Origin: Planctomycetaceae bacterium
GTDB taxonomy: Bacteria > Planctomycetota > Planctomycetia > Planctomycetales > Planctomycetaceae
Direction of reading: 5' to 3'
Length of the DNA: 18,226 nt
NCBI GenBank assembly: GCA_020426065.1
Contig: JAGQQT010000015.1
Coordinates: 1 to 18,226, forward strand
In this document: positions 7,605-16,574 of the stretch, one piece after another
Numbering within the stretch: the stretch's first letter is position 1
How the letters are laid out: each line of letters opens with the position of its first letter
Made by a program: the position numbers and the translations under genes
Notes under the pieces: model-generated
Database searches by the model: none
Seen by the model: the letters and a program-made list of their open reading frames with translations, nothing else
Told to the model about the DNA's origin: nothing

Positions 7605-8345
7605 ATGGGGACTTCCCATGGTGATTTCACCAAGTATCCCCGCACGCCCCATCTGTTTGGTTCGAAGGGGACGGATGATGACAAGCATCTTGGCGAAGCG
7701 GAGTCGAAGGCGTTCATCGCCGAGGAATCGTTGATTGTTGAAGAGAAGATCGATGGTACAAACGTCGGTGTCCACTTTTCTGACTCCGGCGAGATGGTTC
7801 TGCAATGCCGGGGCCATCTCATCACTGAGGGGATGCATCCTCAGTACGACCTGTTCAAGCAGTGGGCGGCGGTGAAGCGACTGGTTCTGGAGCAGAAACT
7901 GGAGAACCGCTTCATTCTGTTTGGAGAATGGGTCTATGCCCGACACTCCATCCATTATCGGAAACTGACGCACTACTTCTTCGAGTTCGATATCTATGAC
8001 AAGGAGCGTGAAGCTTTCCTCGATCTGGAACGTCGATTATCCATACTTGCTGAGACCGGAATCGAAACTGTGCCGGTGGTTCATATGGGCACGGTGGATC
8101 GAGATGACCTTGTAGACCTGATCGGACCATCAGAGTTCGACAGTCACTTCGAGAACCCAATCACGAAGCGTTCCGATAACCTGATGGAAGGACTCTACCT
8201 GCGGACAGAGGCGAATGGTGCGGTCTCAGGGCAAGCGAAGTTTGTCCGTCCAGAATTTGTGGAGAAGATCAAGCAAAGCACGCACTGGCAACATCAGCCA
8301 ATGGTGCCTAACCTGCTCGCCGCTGATGTGGATATCTGGGAGTGA
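7605..8345 (+). CDS. ATP-dependent RNA ligase, Rnl2-like
   Basis: This 246-residue nucleotidyltransferase-superfamily ligase would seal 3'-OH and 5'-phosphate RNA ends through a lysyl-AMP intermediate. Visible motifs are motif I EEKIDGTN (46-53) with the predicted adenylated K48, an RG pair at 69-70, motif [13 protein letters not shown] (105-114), motif IIIa FFEFDIYD (125-132), motif IV EGLYLR (195-200) and motif V AKFVR (211-215). These are the Rnl2 / RNA_ligase (PF09414) set. The length is close to a minimal catalytic core, without a large C-terminal domain. The start ATG 7605 is preceded by AAGGAG. The stop overlaps the GTG of the AlkB-like gene by four bases. Neighbouring end-healing genes (kinases, HD phosphoesterase) would supply exactly the ends this ligase class needs. 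Confidence 0.92.
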   Translation: MGTSHGDFTKYPRTPHLFGSKGTDDDKHLGEAESKAFIAEESLIVEEKIDGTNVGVHFSDSGEMVLQCRGHLITEGMHPQYDLFKQWAAVKRLVLEQKLENRFILFGEWVYARHSIHYRKLTHYFFEFDIYDKEREAFLDLERRLSILAETGIETVPVVHMGTVDRDDLVDLIGPSEFDSHFENPITKRSDNLMEGLYLRTEANGAVSGQAKFVRPEFVEKIKQSTHWQHQPMVPNLLAADVDIWE

Positions 8346-8884
8346 ATGCTGTGAACAATAGGCCGGACATCATCTTGGATCACGAGTTCTTACCGAAGCA
8401 CGAGGAACTATTTGCGGAACTGATGTCGTCCGTGAACTGGGATGCAAGCATGAAGGCCCGCAAGACGGCCAGCTTTGGAAAGCCTTATGACTATTCCCAG
8501 ATGTCTTACGCTGCAACAGAAATACCGGCATGCCTTGTGAACGTTGTTGAATACCTCAAGTTACGGCTGAACATCCTGTTCAATAACTGCCTGCTGAACC
8601 TGTATGAAACTGGCCAAAACACGATGGGATTCCACTCGGACGACGTACACAACCTGGTTCCAGGGACCGGCGTGGCAATCGTTTCGTTGGGCAGTGAGAG
8701 AATAATCACATTTCGGTCGATGGATCAGTCCCAGCTTGTTGATTTCAGGCTGTCCCCTGGTTCGATGCTCTACATGGACAGCGATGTGCAAAAGGACTGG
8801 ATGCACGCTATCAGAAAGCAAGGTGATGCAGGGCCACGAATCAGTCTCACATGGAGAGCAATTTGTTCGGAGTGGATGTCATGA
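8342..8884 (+). CDS. AlkB-like 2-oxoglutarate/Fe(II) dioxygenase
   Basis: This protein of up to 180 residues is in the AlkB superfamily, whose members oxidatively remove alkyl groups from nucleic-acid bases. The iron triad is visible as H98 and D100 in MGFHSDD (95-101) and H155 in WMHAIRK (153-159); the 2-oxoglutarate-binding RISLTWR (166-172) supplies R166 and R172. The [16 protein letters not shown] block (86-101) matches AlkB N-x-Y...H-x-D. GTG 8342 overlaps the ligase stop (GTGA), but GTG 8351, with GGGAG (8338-8342) eight bases upstream, is an equally good start that removes three residues. The gene ends in an ATGA overlap with HD-Pnk. Its position among RNA end-processing genes favours RNA as substrate, which is inference. 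Confidence 0.9.
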   Translation: MNAVNNRPDIILDHEFLPKHEELFAELMSSVNWDASMKARKTASFGKPYDYSQMSYAATEIPACLVNVVEYLKLRLNILFNNCLLNLYETGQNTMGFHSDDVHNLVPGTGVAIVSLGSERIITFRSMDQSQLVDFRLSPGSMLYMDSDVQKDWMHAIRKQGDAGPRISLTWRAICSEWMS

Positions 8885-10032
8885 ACTGGGAGCAGCTCAA
8901 ACAGGGATCGCTGGAGAGCATTACGGCATGGGCCGAAACCCAGTCGTGGTGTCGGGCAATGGCGGGCTGCGTTCAGGATGACGAGTGGCATTCGGAAGGG
9001 GATGTCTGGACTCACACGAAGCTGGTCCTTGAAGAAATTAAAAGGATGAGGGAGGAAGGCGGAAAAGATGGGCCATACAGTGATTCGACATTTATCCTTC
9101 AACCTTCCGACTTCATCCTTTTGGTCTTCACCGCTCTGTTCCATGATGTTGCCAAGCCGCTGACGACTGAGGTTGATCCTGAAACGGGACGGATCCGGAC
9201 TCACGGGCATGCCGTGAAAGGAGAACTCGTTGCCCGTGCAATCCTACGTGATCTGGGGTGTGATCTGGCAACACGAGAAATGATCGCGGGGCTTGTTCGA
9301 TACCATGGTCGGCCTGCCTTCCTGCTTGAACGCGAAAAGCCGATCCATGAAGTGGTCCGACTCTCCTGGCTGGTCAACAATCGCCTGCTCTTTTTGTTCG
9401 CGCTGGCTGATACCCGCGGACGTGATACTGATTCGATGACTCGTCCCGAAGAGAATCTCTACTACTGGAAAATGCTGTCAGAAGAAGCAAACTGCTTTGA
9501 TCAGCCTTATCCTTTCCCGACGGATCATGCCCGCTTTACCTACTACCGGCAGCAGGAGCCAAATCTGCATTATGTCCCTCATGAAGAATTTTCCTGTACC
9601 GTCACCCTGATGGCCGGATTGCCGGGGAGCGGCAAGGATACGTGGCTGGAACGAAACAGGCCCCAACTGCCGGTCGTTTCGCTGGACAATCTGCGAGAGG
9701 AAATGGGAATCTCTCCAACCGAGAATCAGGGGCGAGTTGCCCAGGCTGCTCAGGAGCGCTGTCGAGAGTACTTGAGAGCAAAGCTTCCGTTTGCGTTCAA
9801 TGCGACCAATACGATGCGAATGACCCGTCAACGCTGGCTTGATCTGTTTGCGGCCTACAATGCGCGAATTGAAATCGTCTATCTGGAGCCGCCTTTTGAG
9901 ATCGTATTGAAACAGAACCGGTCACGGCACGATCCCATTCCTGATTCCGTTATTCGTAAACTTGCAGAAAAATGTGAACCACCATCATGGACAGAATGCC
10001 ATAATCTGGTCATGTGTGATGGGAAAACCTGA
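8881..10032 (+). CDS. HD-Pnk: HD-domain phosphoesterase fused to polynucleotide kinase
   Basis: This 383-residue two-domain end-healing enzyme has an N-terminal HD domain (about 36-185) with H45, the doublet H88-D89 (ALFHDVAKP), H108/H110 (RTHGHAVKG), H142 and D177 as likely metal ligands. It fits removal of 2',3'-cyclic phosphate or 3'-phosphate. The C-terminal kinase domain (about 238-380) has Walker [10 protein letters not shown] (246-254), SLDNLRE (267-273) with D269 and R272, [14 protein letters not shown] (306-319) and a basic lid KQNRSRH (344-350). The same architecture is known from the characterised Runella slithyformis HD-Pnk. I chose ATG 8881, not ATG 8851: it forms an ATGA overlap with the AlkB-like stop and has GGAG at 8869-8872. 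It is the last gene of the cluster. Confidence 0.92.
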   Translation: MNWEQLKQGSLESITAWAETQSWCRAMAGCVQDDEWHSEGDVWTHTKLVLEEIKRMREEGGKDGPYSDSTFILQPSDFILLVFTALFHDVAKPLTTEVDPETGRIRTHGHAVKGELVARAILRDLGCDLATREMIAGLVRYHGRPAFLLEREKPIHEVVRLSWLVNNRLLFLFALADTRGRDTDSMTRPEENLYYWKMLSEEANCFDQPYPFPTDHARFTYYRQQEPNLHYVPHEEFSCTVTLMAGLPGSGKDTWLERNRPQLPVVSLDNLREEMGISPTENQGRVAQAAQERCREYLRAKLPFAFNATNTMRMTRQRWLDLFAAYNARIEIVYLEPPFEIVLKQNRSRHDPIPDSVIRKLAEKCEPPSWTECHNLVMCDGKT

Positions 10033-10078
10033 TAGTCCTGTATTCGGATCAGTTCTATTCATCAAAGGAATACTTACA

Positions 10079-10141
10079 ATGCGGTTCATCAGGAATTTCT
10101 CCTCAATGCGACTGATGCCCAAGGATTCATCGGGGCAGTAA
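10079..10141 (+). CDS. Possible 20-residue leader or orphan peptide
   Basis: A short frame from ATG 10079 to TAA 10139-10141 sits in the 148-base gap between HD-Pnk and the esterase. It is preceded by AAAGGAA (10064-10070), eight bases upstream. It has no recognisable sequence. GTATTC (10040-10045) and GAATAC (10068-10073) could pair and cover the ribosome binding site. It may well be chance. Confidence 0.2.
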   Translation: MRFIRNFSSMRLMPKDSSGQ

Positions 10142-10168
10142 TACTACACAGCGCTATCAGTGATGTAG

Positions 10169-11134
<966 letters not shown>

Positions 11135-11141
11135 GCTTCAC

Positions 11142-12473
11142 TCAGACTTCTGCCAGCTTGGAAGAGGCGTCGCCAAAGGCTGGGAGTTGGACCTCCATTT
11201 TTTCCATCATGGAGAGGAACAGTCGGCATAACTGGCGTTCGGACTGACCAGAGTAATCCAGGACCCGGCCACCCTGAAGTCGTCCACCTGCCCCACCCAG
11301 AAGAATGACTGGCAGCTGATCGTTATCGTGCCGGGCACCGGCCATCATGCTGGAACAATGCATGATCATTGTATTGTCCAGCAATGTTCGAGGTCCTTCC
11401 TGAATACTGTCCAGCTTGCGAGCCAGATAGGCAAGCTGTTCCATGAAAAACTGATTGACCTTGAGCCAGTCTTCACCATCACTGTGCGAGAGCAGGTGGT
11501 GAATCATGTAATCGATGCCGTGTCCGGGTTGTTGCACGCTATCAATGTTGGGAAAACGGAGTGCGCTGTGGTCGTTATTCAGCTTGAGTGTTGAAATACG
11601 GGTGGTGTCGGTCTGGAAACCCAGAACCAGGATATCAATCATCAGGCGCATGTGTTCAGAGATGTTTTGCGGAATTCCCTCTGCTGGACGGGGTTGATTG
11701 GGTTTTTCGAGAGTTGGTCTCCAGCCCTGCAGTTGTCCTTCTTTCCCTGCATTTTCAATCCGCTGCTCGACTTCACGCACACTATCGAGATATTCGTCGA
11801 GTTTTCGCTGGTCGCTGGTGCTGAGACGTCGACGAAGATCCTGAGCATCGGTCAGGACTGCATCGAGCACGCTCCGGTCTTCTGGTGAAGATTCATCCTT
11901 GAAGAGGCGATCGAATGCCAGGGAGGGATAGAGTTCGAGCGGGGTGGGCGTGGTGGGTGAACTCCAGGAAATGTGCGAGCTGTACAGCATGCTGTAGTTT
12001 TTGTGGACAGACGGATTGGACTGCTCACAGGCCAGGACCAGGCTGGGAACTTTGGTGCTCCGGCCATAGGTCTGAGCGAGGACCTGGTCGAAACTGGTTC
12101 CTGAGCGGATCTCTCCACCGCTCGCAATAGGAGCACCGGAAAGCATGTTGCCAGTTTGTGAACTGTGAATGTTTCCCTTGCGGGCCTGCTCGTGATAGAG
12201 CCCACGGACAAACAGCATGCGATCCCGGAATTCGCTTAGCGGAGTCAGCACACGTCCCAGTTCCATGCTGGAGCCTTCGCCTTTGGCCCACCATTCCTGG
12301 GAGTGAAAACCGTTTCCTGAAAAAGTCACACACAATCGGACTGGTGCTTCGCTGGCGGGTTCCTTTCGGCCGCTTTCTTCGCCCCAAACCGTGAGGGATT
12401 CCAGCCAGGGGAGAGCCATGCTGACACCCATTCCTCGCAGAAACAGTCGTCGGGAACGATGTTGTTTTAACAT
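11142..12473 (-). CDS. DUF1552 family protein with Tat-like signal
   Basis: This 443-residue protein is of the DUF1552 type found mostly in Planctomycetes and Verrucomicrobia, usually next to a DUF1592 gene as here. The N-terminus SRRLFLRGMGVSMALPWLESL is in the style of a twin-arginine export signal (RR followed by a hydrophobic stretch), so the protein is probably exported folded. The biochemical function is unknown; similarity to the alkaline-phosphatase-like DUF1501 fold is a family-level idea and I cannot see a metal site by eye. I chose ATG 12473 over the in-frame ATG 12512: it has AGGAGA (12483-12488 on the complementary strand) nine bases upstream, and it places the RR near the N-terminus. 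It lies 85 bases downstream of the DUF1592 gene, so the two form an operon. Confidence 0.88.
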   Translation of the reverse strand: MLKQHRSRRLFLRGMGVSMALPWLESLTVWGEESGRKEPASEAPVRLCVTFSGNGFHSQEWWAKGEGSSMELGRVLTPLSEFRDRMLFVRGLYHEQARKGNIHSSQTGNMLSGAPIASGGEIRSGTSFDQVLAQTYGRSTKVPSLVLACEQSNPSVHKNYSMLYSSHISWSSPTTPTPLELYPSLAFDRLFKDESSPEDRSVLDAVLTDAQDLRRRLSTSDQRKLDEYLDSVREVEQRIENAGKEGQLQGWRPTLEKPNQPRPAEGIPQNISEHMRLMIDILVLGFQTDTTRISTLKLNNDHSALRFPNIDSVQQPGHGIDYMIHHLLSHSDGEDWLKVNQFFMEQLAYLARKLDSIQEGPRTLLDNTMIMHCSSMMAGARHDNDQLPVILLGGAGGRLQGGRVLDYSGQSERQLCRLFLSMMEKMEVQLPAFGDASSKLAEV

Positions 12474-12482
12474 GGTTGAGCT

Positions 12483-12488
12483 TCTCCT
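12483..12488 (-). promoter_or_regulatory. Ribosome binding site that sets the DUF1552 start
   Basis: On the minus strand AGGAGA lies nine bases before ATG 12473. It supports this start over the upstream ATG 12512, which has no comparable site and would put 13 extra residues in front of the export signal. Confidence 0.7.
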
Positions 12489-12558
12489 GAATCCTTGCTG
12501 AAACCAGATCATTGCTAAATGTTAATCGATCGGCTGACCGAAAGCCATTTTCGGGTAT

Positions 12559-15500
12559 TTACTCCAGTGAGGAAATCCCGATTCCACGCACTTCCCGGAA
12601 CTGACGGCTGAGAACAATCAGCTCGACCAGATCGGCCACGTGATGCCCTTCCCTGGAGACCATCTGCTCAAGTAGAGGCTGATCGGATAACTGAACGCTC
12701 CTGCCCAGGGCATAACCGAGCAGTTTTCGACTGAACTGCTTCAGGAAATCATCCTGCCGCTGATCGAACAGGTATTGTCTCAAGCCGGCCAGACCGTCGA
12801 TTTCTGTACCATCCTGCAGAACGGTTTTGGTGTTCGCGTCGCGAGTCCTGCCAATCGCATCGAATCCTTCCAGGGCAAAGCCATAGGGATCAATCCGTTT
12901 ATGGCATCCTGCACAGTTGGGATCACCGCTGTGTCGCTCGATCAACTCACGCTCCGTCAACCCGGGTGGGGTATCATCGGGCAGTACGGGAACCCCTTTG
13001 GGTGGCTTGGGAAGTTTATCGCCCAGGATGACTTCACTGATCCAGGTTCCACGCAGAATGGCGCTGGTTCGAGAAGCTCCGGAATGTTTGGCCAGAGTTG
13101 CGGAGAATCCCAGGATTCCTCCCCTCCCCTGTTCCTGGATCCCGTCAACCCGTTGCCAATCCGTTCCATCAATCTGCACTCCGTAAAGTTGAGCGAGCGG
13201 TGGATTGACAAAGGTATGGTTGGCATTGAGAAGTGAAAGGACATTCCGATCCTCCTGAAACAGATCGACAAAAAATCGGGAGACTTCCTCCTGCATATCC
13301 GACCGTATATCCCGAAACTCGGGAAAGTGCCGTTCGCTTTTTTCGTCCAGTGTGGCGACGTCTCTCACGTGCAGCCACTGGCAACCGAACTCATTCGCCA
13401 GTCGGACAATCTTCTCATCTCTCAACATCCGTCTGGTTTGCGAGGCGAGGACATCTGGATTATGCAATGTTCCCGCTGCAGCCAGTTTTCGTAACTCTTC
13501 ATCAGGCAATGATGACCAGAGGAAATAACTGAGCCGGGTTGCCAGTTCCCAGTCCGAAACGGGGCCGGTCTGTTCGCGGGACTGCTCGCTGCGATAAAGA
13601 AAGTCGGGAGATGTCAGCACCCGCACCAGCATGAGCCGAGGTGGGTACTGGCTCAGTTCTGCGGTTTCATTTGCAGTCAAAGGTCTCCGCCAGGCAAGAG
13701 CAGCATATTCAATAACGGCTTGTCTCTGTTGACTGTCAGCGGCCTGTTGTTGTTGAACAAAGTCCGCAGCCGCTTTGTGTATTGGCTCACGCAGCGATTC
13801 AAACTGGTTGACGAGATCGGGGCGATCCTGCGTTGCGAACTGATAGATCTGTTCAAAGGCACTCACCTGTTTGAGTGGTGCTTCGCTGACAAACAATAAC
13901 TCTTCCCACAGGCGGTCCAGAGTCTCAATTTCTGCGTCACTCAGCATCAATCGTTGCAGGTGACCATCTTCACGGTAATACAGCCTCAGAGTGACCACTT
14001 CATCAATTGGGACAATACGTGTGTAGCAGAGCGCCCGGGGAAAAAGATTGCGAAACGATTCAAAGCTCTTCAGGTAAAGTTCTCGAGCGGGATTCTCAGG
14101 AGTGACCAGAAGGGGAACTCCGGGGTCGATGGTGATTACAGGTTGCTCGGGTTGACTTGTCTGGATCCTGGCCTGCAGCCCGCCCTGATTTTCCGCTGCA
14201 GGTCGAGCGGTTACAACGAACCTGGCCTCCCTGGTGAATGCAGAAGGGATGGTCAGTTTGATCGAACCGGGGTTCGTTCCTTCCAGCCGATTTGGTTGTC
14301 CCTGAGACTGAAATGATCGAATAGCTGGGGCCAGAAGAGAATGAGTGAGCGGGAAATCCTGTTCGAGATGTTTTCGCACCGCCGCTGCCTTTTCAGGAGT
14401 CGGAGATTTACGCCATTCAACCAGCGGTGCAGGTAAGTCAACTGGAGCAACTGAGGCAGCGGGTTGACTTAAAAAGTGCCAGGCACCATGAGGATTGCCT
14501 GCCAGAATATGAGGAGAAATATCCCGGGCCAGATCCCACGACTCAGTACCATTGCTGATGTTCAGGTTCACGGTGGTAAGATCACAACTGTGGTCGCCAT
14601 CTCGCGGTCCGATCACCAGTGCGATGACCTGGCCGGCTTCGACAGGGATGTTCTCAAATGGCCCGAAGGGGATGACCTGTGACCGCTGTGATTCACCCGA
14701 AGCGAGTGTTTCTACCGCATGACCTCTGCGGACTTCGATCGCCCAGATCACACCATTGCCGCACTCCGGATGAGCATGTACCACATCGCCGCGGATTGTG
14801 AATTCACCTGCCTGCGGACATTTCCAGGCAATGACCGAAGCCCTGTCGGGAGCGGGATGTGTGGCGATGCTGTGTGGCAGCATAATTCCAGGAATACGCA
14901 CGGTCGCATCGGAAGAATTGGCCAGCACGCTCAGTGCGTTTGCTCCTGTCCAGCCCTGGATAAACTCATAGTCTGGACTCCGTTCGAGCTTGTTCGAAAT
15001 GAGTGGTTCGAGCTTTGTTTCACCGATTCCCAGGTAGCTGCGCCACAGGGCCAACGCTTCTTCATTGGCTTGAACTGTCTCACCAGACAGGACTGCCAGA
15101 CAATTTTCCGTCTCAGATAACACCTGCGTTCGAACTGATTCGAGATGCTGCAGGAGCCCTGGAAAGTCAGAGATGGGCAGATCGGGACGTCCCTTGTAAA
15201 CGAGCCGGGGGTTTTCCCAGAACACTCGGTCTTCATTCTTTTCTGCCCCTGCGTTTCCGCTCACAAGGTACAAAGTCTGATCAGCTCCCTCCTGGAGTTC
15301 AATACTCAACTCCTGTTGTTCAGCAAGAGGATTAACCGGCTCCTGCCAGCTTTTCGGACCTTGCTCTGTTCCGATGTGTCCGATTGGCGAAAACTTCCAG
15401 AGAGCATTCTGCCAGGGAACGATATCGGCTGGAGTCAACGTGCGATTCCGATATTTTTCCCGCAGAGGATCCAGCAGGAGAGATGACTGATTCCCTTCAA

Positions 15501-16314
15501 GTGCAGTCTTCAGTAACGACAGGTATTTTTCACTCAGCCCAGTCCGATCCCCATTCTGTTGCAGAGCCAGAAGATAGCGTTCCAGCGGAATCGATCCTCC
15601 TTCCGCTTTCAGCTGACCCGCTCCCCCTACATCATTGATGACCTCCATGGGGACTGAGTGCTGACGATAGAAATCACGAATGGCGGCCAGTGATTCCTGT
15701 GACCAGTCTCGGGGAGATTCGCTGGGTGAAAACCGAATTCCCTCCGGGAGCAGAACCATGTGATGGGAGACCTCTTTGGCGGCATCCAGATATTTTGTCA
15801 GCAAGCCAGGCGACATTACCAGTGCTGCTCCAGCGTTGGTGAAACCTTCGCCAGCAGCCCCATCCACTGGAAACTCGTGAGCGGGGTCCAGAGAGGAAAT
15901 CTCCGTGAGATCCCGCAAGGTATAGGTGTATTCCTGATTCGATAATCTGCGCAGTACCACCGGTCCTGGATCGCCTGCATTGGCCAGGGCGACCTCATCA
16001 AGCATCTGCTGAATCCAACCGCTCAGTTTCCGTTTCTGTTCTGCGGAAAGCTGCTTTGCATCTCGGGGAGGCATCTCGCCCAGCTTCAACTGTTCCAGTG
16101 CACGCTCCCAGACATCGGTTTCCTGTTTGACCAGTGTTTCACTGCTGAACCGTTCCAGTTCCAGTTCCCCTGCCTGCTCTTTTCGGGAGTGGCAGGTCTG
16201 GCAATACTCTTTGAGCAAGGGGTGGATCGACTTATCGAAGGAGTCGTTCGCAGAAAGGGAGTGGCTCCCGAACAGAATCAGGATGAGCAGAATGAGCGCA
16301 TTCGGTGTTTTCAT
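12559..16314 (-). CDS. Giant secreted DUF1592/DUF1587/DUF1588/DUF1585/DUF1595 protein with PSD1-like heme motif
   Basis: This 1251-residue exported protein has the 'planctomycete cytochrome C' architecture. A signal peptide (1 to about 22) is followed by a PSD1-like segment with CQTCH (38-42). Next come a DUF1587-like region (RRLSNQEYTYTLRDLT, from 122), a long central part, then DUF1595 (WRRPLTANE), DUF1592 (TSPDFLYRSEQ ... YFLWSSLPDEEL), DUF1588 with a second CxxCH (CAGCH, 1134-1138) and DUF1585 at the C-terminus. Both CxxCH sites could bind heme. Members are often about 700-900 residues; here the middle holds several hundred extra residues, including a beta-rich stretch near 450-590. The role is unknown; electron transfer linked to degradation of complex polymers is speculation in the field. 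It is the first gene of the operon with DUF1552. Confidence 0.92.
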   Translation of the reverse strand: MKTPNALILLILILFGSHSLSANDSFDKSIHPLLKEYCQTCHSRKEQAGELELERFSSETLVKQETDVWERALEQLKLGEMPPRDAKQLSAEQKRKLSGWIQQMLDEVALANAGDPGPVVLRRLSNQEYTYTLRDLTEISSLDPAHEFPVDGAAGEGFTNAGAALVMSPGLLTKYLDAAKEVSHHMVLLPEGIRFSPSESPRDWSQESLAAIRDFYRQHSVPMEVINDVGGAGQLKAEGGSIPLERYLLALQQNGDRTGLSEKYLSLLKTALEGNQSSLLLDPLREKYRNRTLTPADIVPWQNALWKFSPIGHIGTEQGPKSWQEPVNPLAEQQELSIELQEGADQTLYLVSGNAGAEKNEDRVFWENPRLVYKGRPDLPISDFPGLLQHLESVRTQVLSETENCLAVLSGETVQANEEALALWRSYLGIGETKLEPLISNKLERSPDYEFIQGWTGANALSVLANSSDATVRIPGIMLPHSIATHPAPDRASVIAWKCPQAGEFTIRGDVVHAHPECGNGVIWAIEVRRGHAVETLASGESQRSQVIPFGPFENIPVEAGQVIALVIGPRDGDHSCDLTTVNLNISNGTESWDLARDISPHILAGNPHGAWHFLSQPAASVAPVDLPAPLVEWRKSPTPEKAAAVRKHLEQDFPLTHSLLAPAIRSFQSQGQPNRLEGTNPGSIKLTIPSAFTREARFVVTARPAAENQGGLQARIQTSQPEQPVITIDPGVPLLVTPENPARELYLKSFESFRNLFPRALCYTRIVPIDEVVTLRLYYREDGHLQRLMLSDAEIETLDRLWEELLFVSEAPLKQVSAFEQIYQFATQDRPDLVNQFESLREPIHKAAADFVQQQQAADSQQRQAVIEYAALAWRRPLTANETAELSQYPPRLMLVRVLTSPDFLYRSEQSREQTGPVSDWELATRLSYFLWSSLPDEELRKLAAAGTLHNPDVLASQTRRMLRDEKIVRLANEFGCQWLHVRDVATLDEKSERHFPEFRDIRSDMQEEVSRFFVDLFQEDRNVLSLLNANHTFVNPPLAQLYGVQIDGTDWQRVDGIQEQGRGGILGFSATLAKHSGASRTSAILRGTWISEVILGDKLPKPPKGVPVLPDDTPPGLTERELIERHSGDPNCAGCHKRIDPYGFALEGFDAIGRTRDANTKTVLQDGTEIDGLAGLRQYLFDQRQDDFLKQFSRKLLGYALGRSVQLSDQPLLEQMVSREGHHVADLVELIVLSRQFREVRGIGISSLE

Positions 16315-16574
16315 CTTCTGTTACTTTCGGACTGATCGGAGTCGTGACTCACCATCAGCCTCTAAATACTGATGACCGCGCAGGAGAGAAGTGGATACTG
16401 CCACTTTACTCCCGTTACTTTCCGTATCATGATAGAGTGTCTGACGAACGAAACGGCGTCAAGGCTGCCGTCTGGAACTGGCAAACTGCAGGTATCTGTT
16501 TGTCAATGACATGCGTCATCATGGCCAAGTACTGAACTTGATCTGATGAGTTTATTTTTCATTGAGAGAGAGTC
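16315..16574. promoter_or_regulatory. Divergent intergenic region with several dyads
   Basis: This 260-base region must hold the promoters of the DUF1592 operon (minus) and the secreted hydrolase (plus). I see three perfect dyads: AAGTGG-ATACTG-CCACTT (16389-16406), the palindrome TATCATGATA (16425-16434) and ATGAC-ATGC-GTCAT (16506-16519). Any could be an operator, but none has a T-tract. No convincing -35/-10 pair stands out. A purine-rich GAGAGAGAG (16564-16572) before ATG 16575 serves as ribosome binding site. Confidence 0.4.

Noticed and set aside
8851..8880. Extended start of HD-Pnk at ATG 8851
   Set aside because: ATG 8881 gives the usual ATGA overlap with the preceding stop and has GGAG eight bases upstream; the extra ten residues are the AlkB-like C-terminus read in another frame.
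12474..12512. Extended start of DUF1552 at ATG 12512
   Set aside because: ATG 12473 has a clear AGGAGA site and places the twin-arginine motif at the N-terminus.
12775..15638. Several plus-strand ORFs of 60-153 residues
   Set aside because: All are antisense to the DUF1592 gene, whose domains span the whole stretch.
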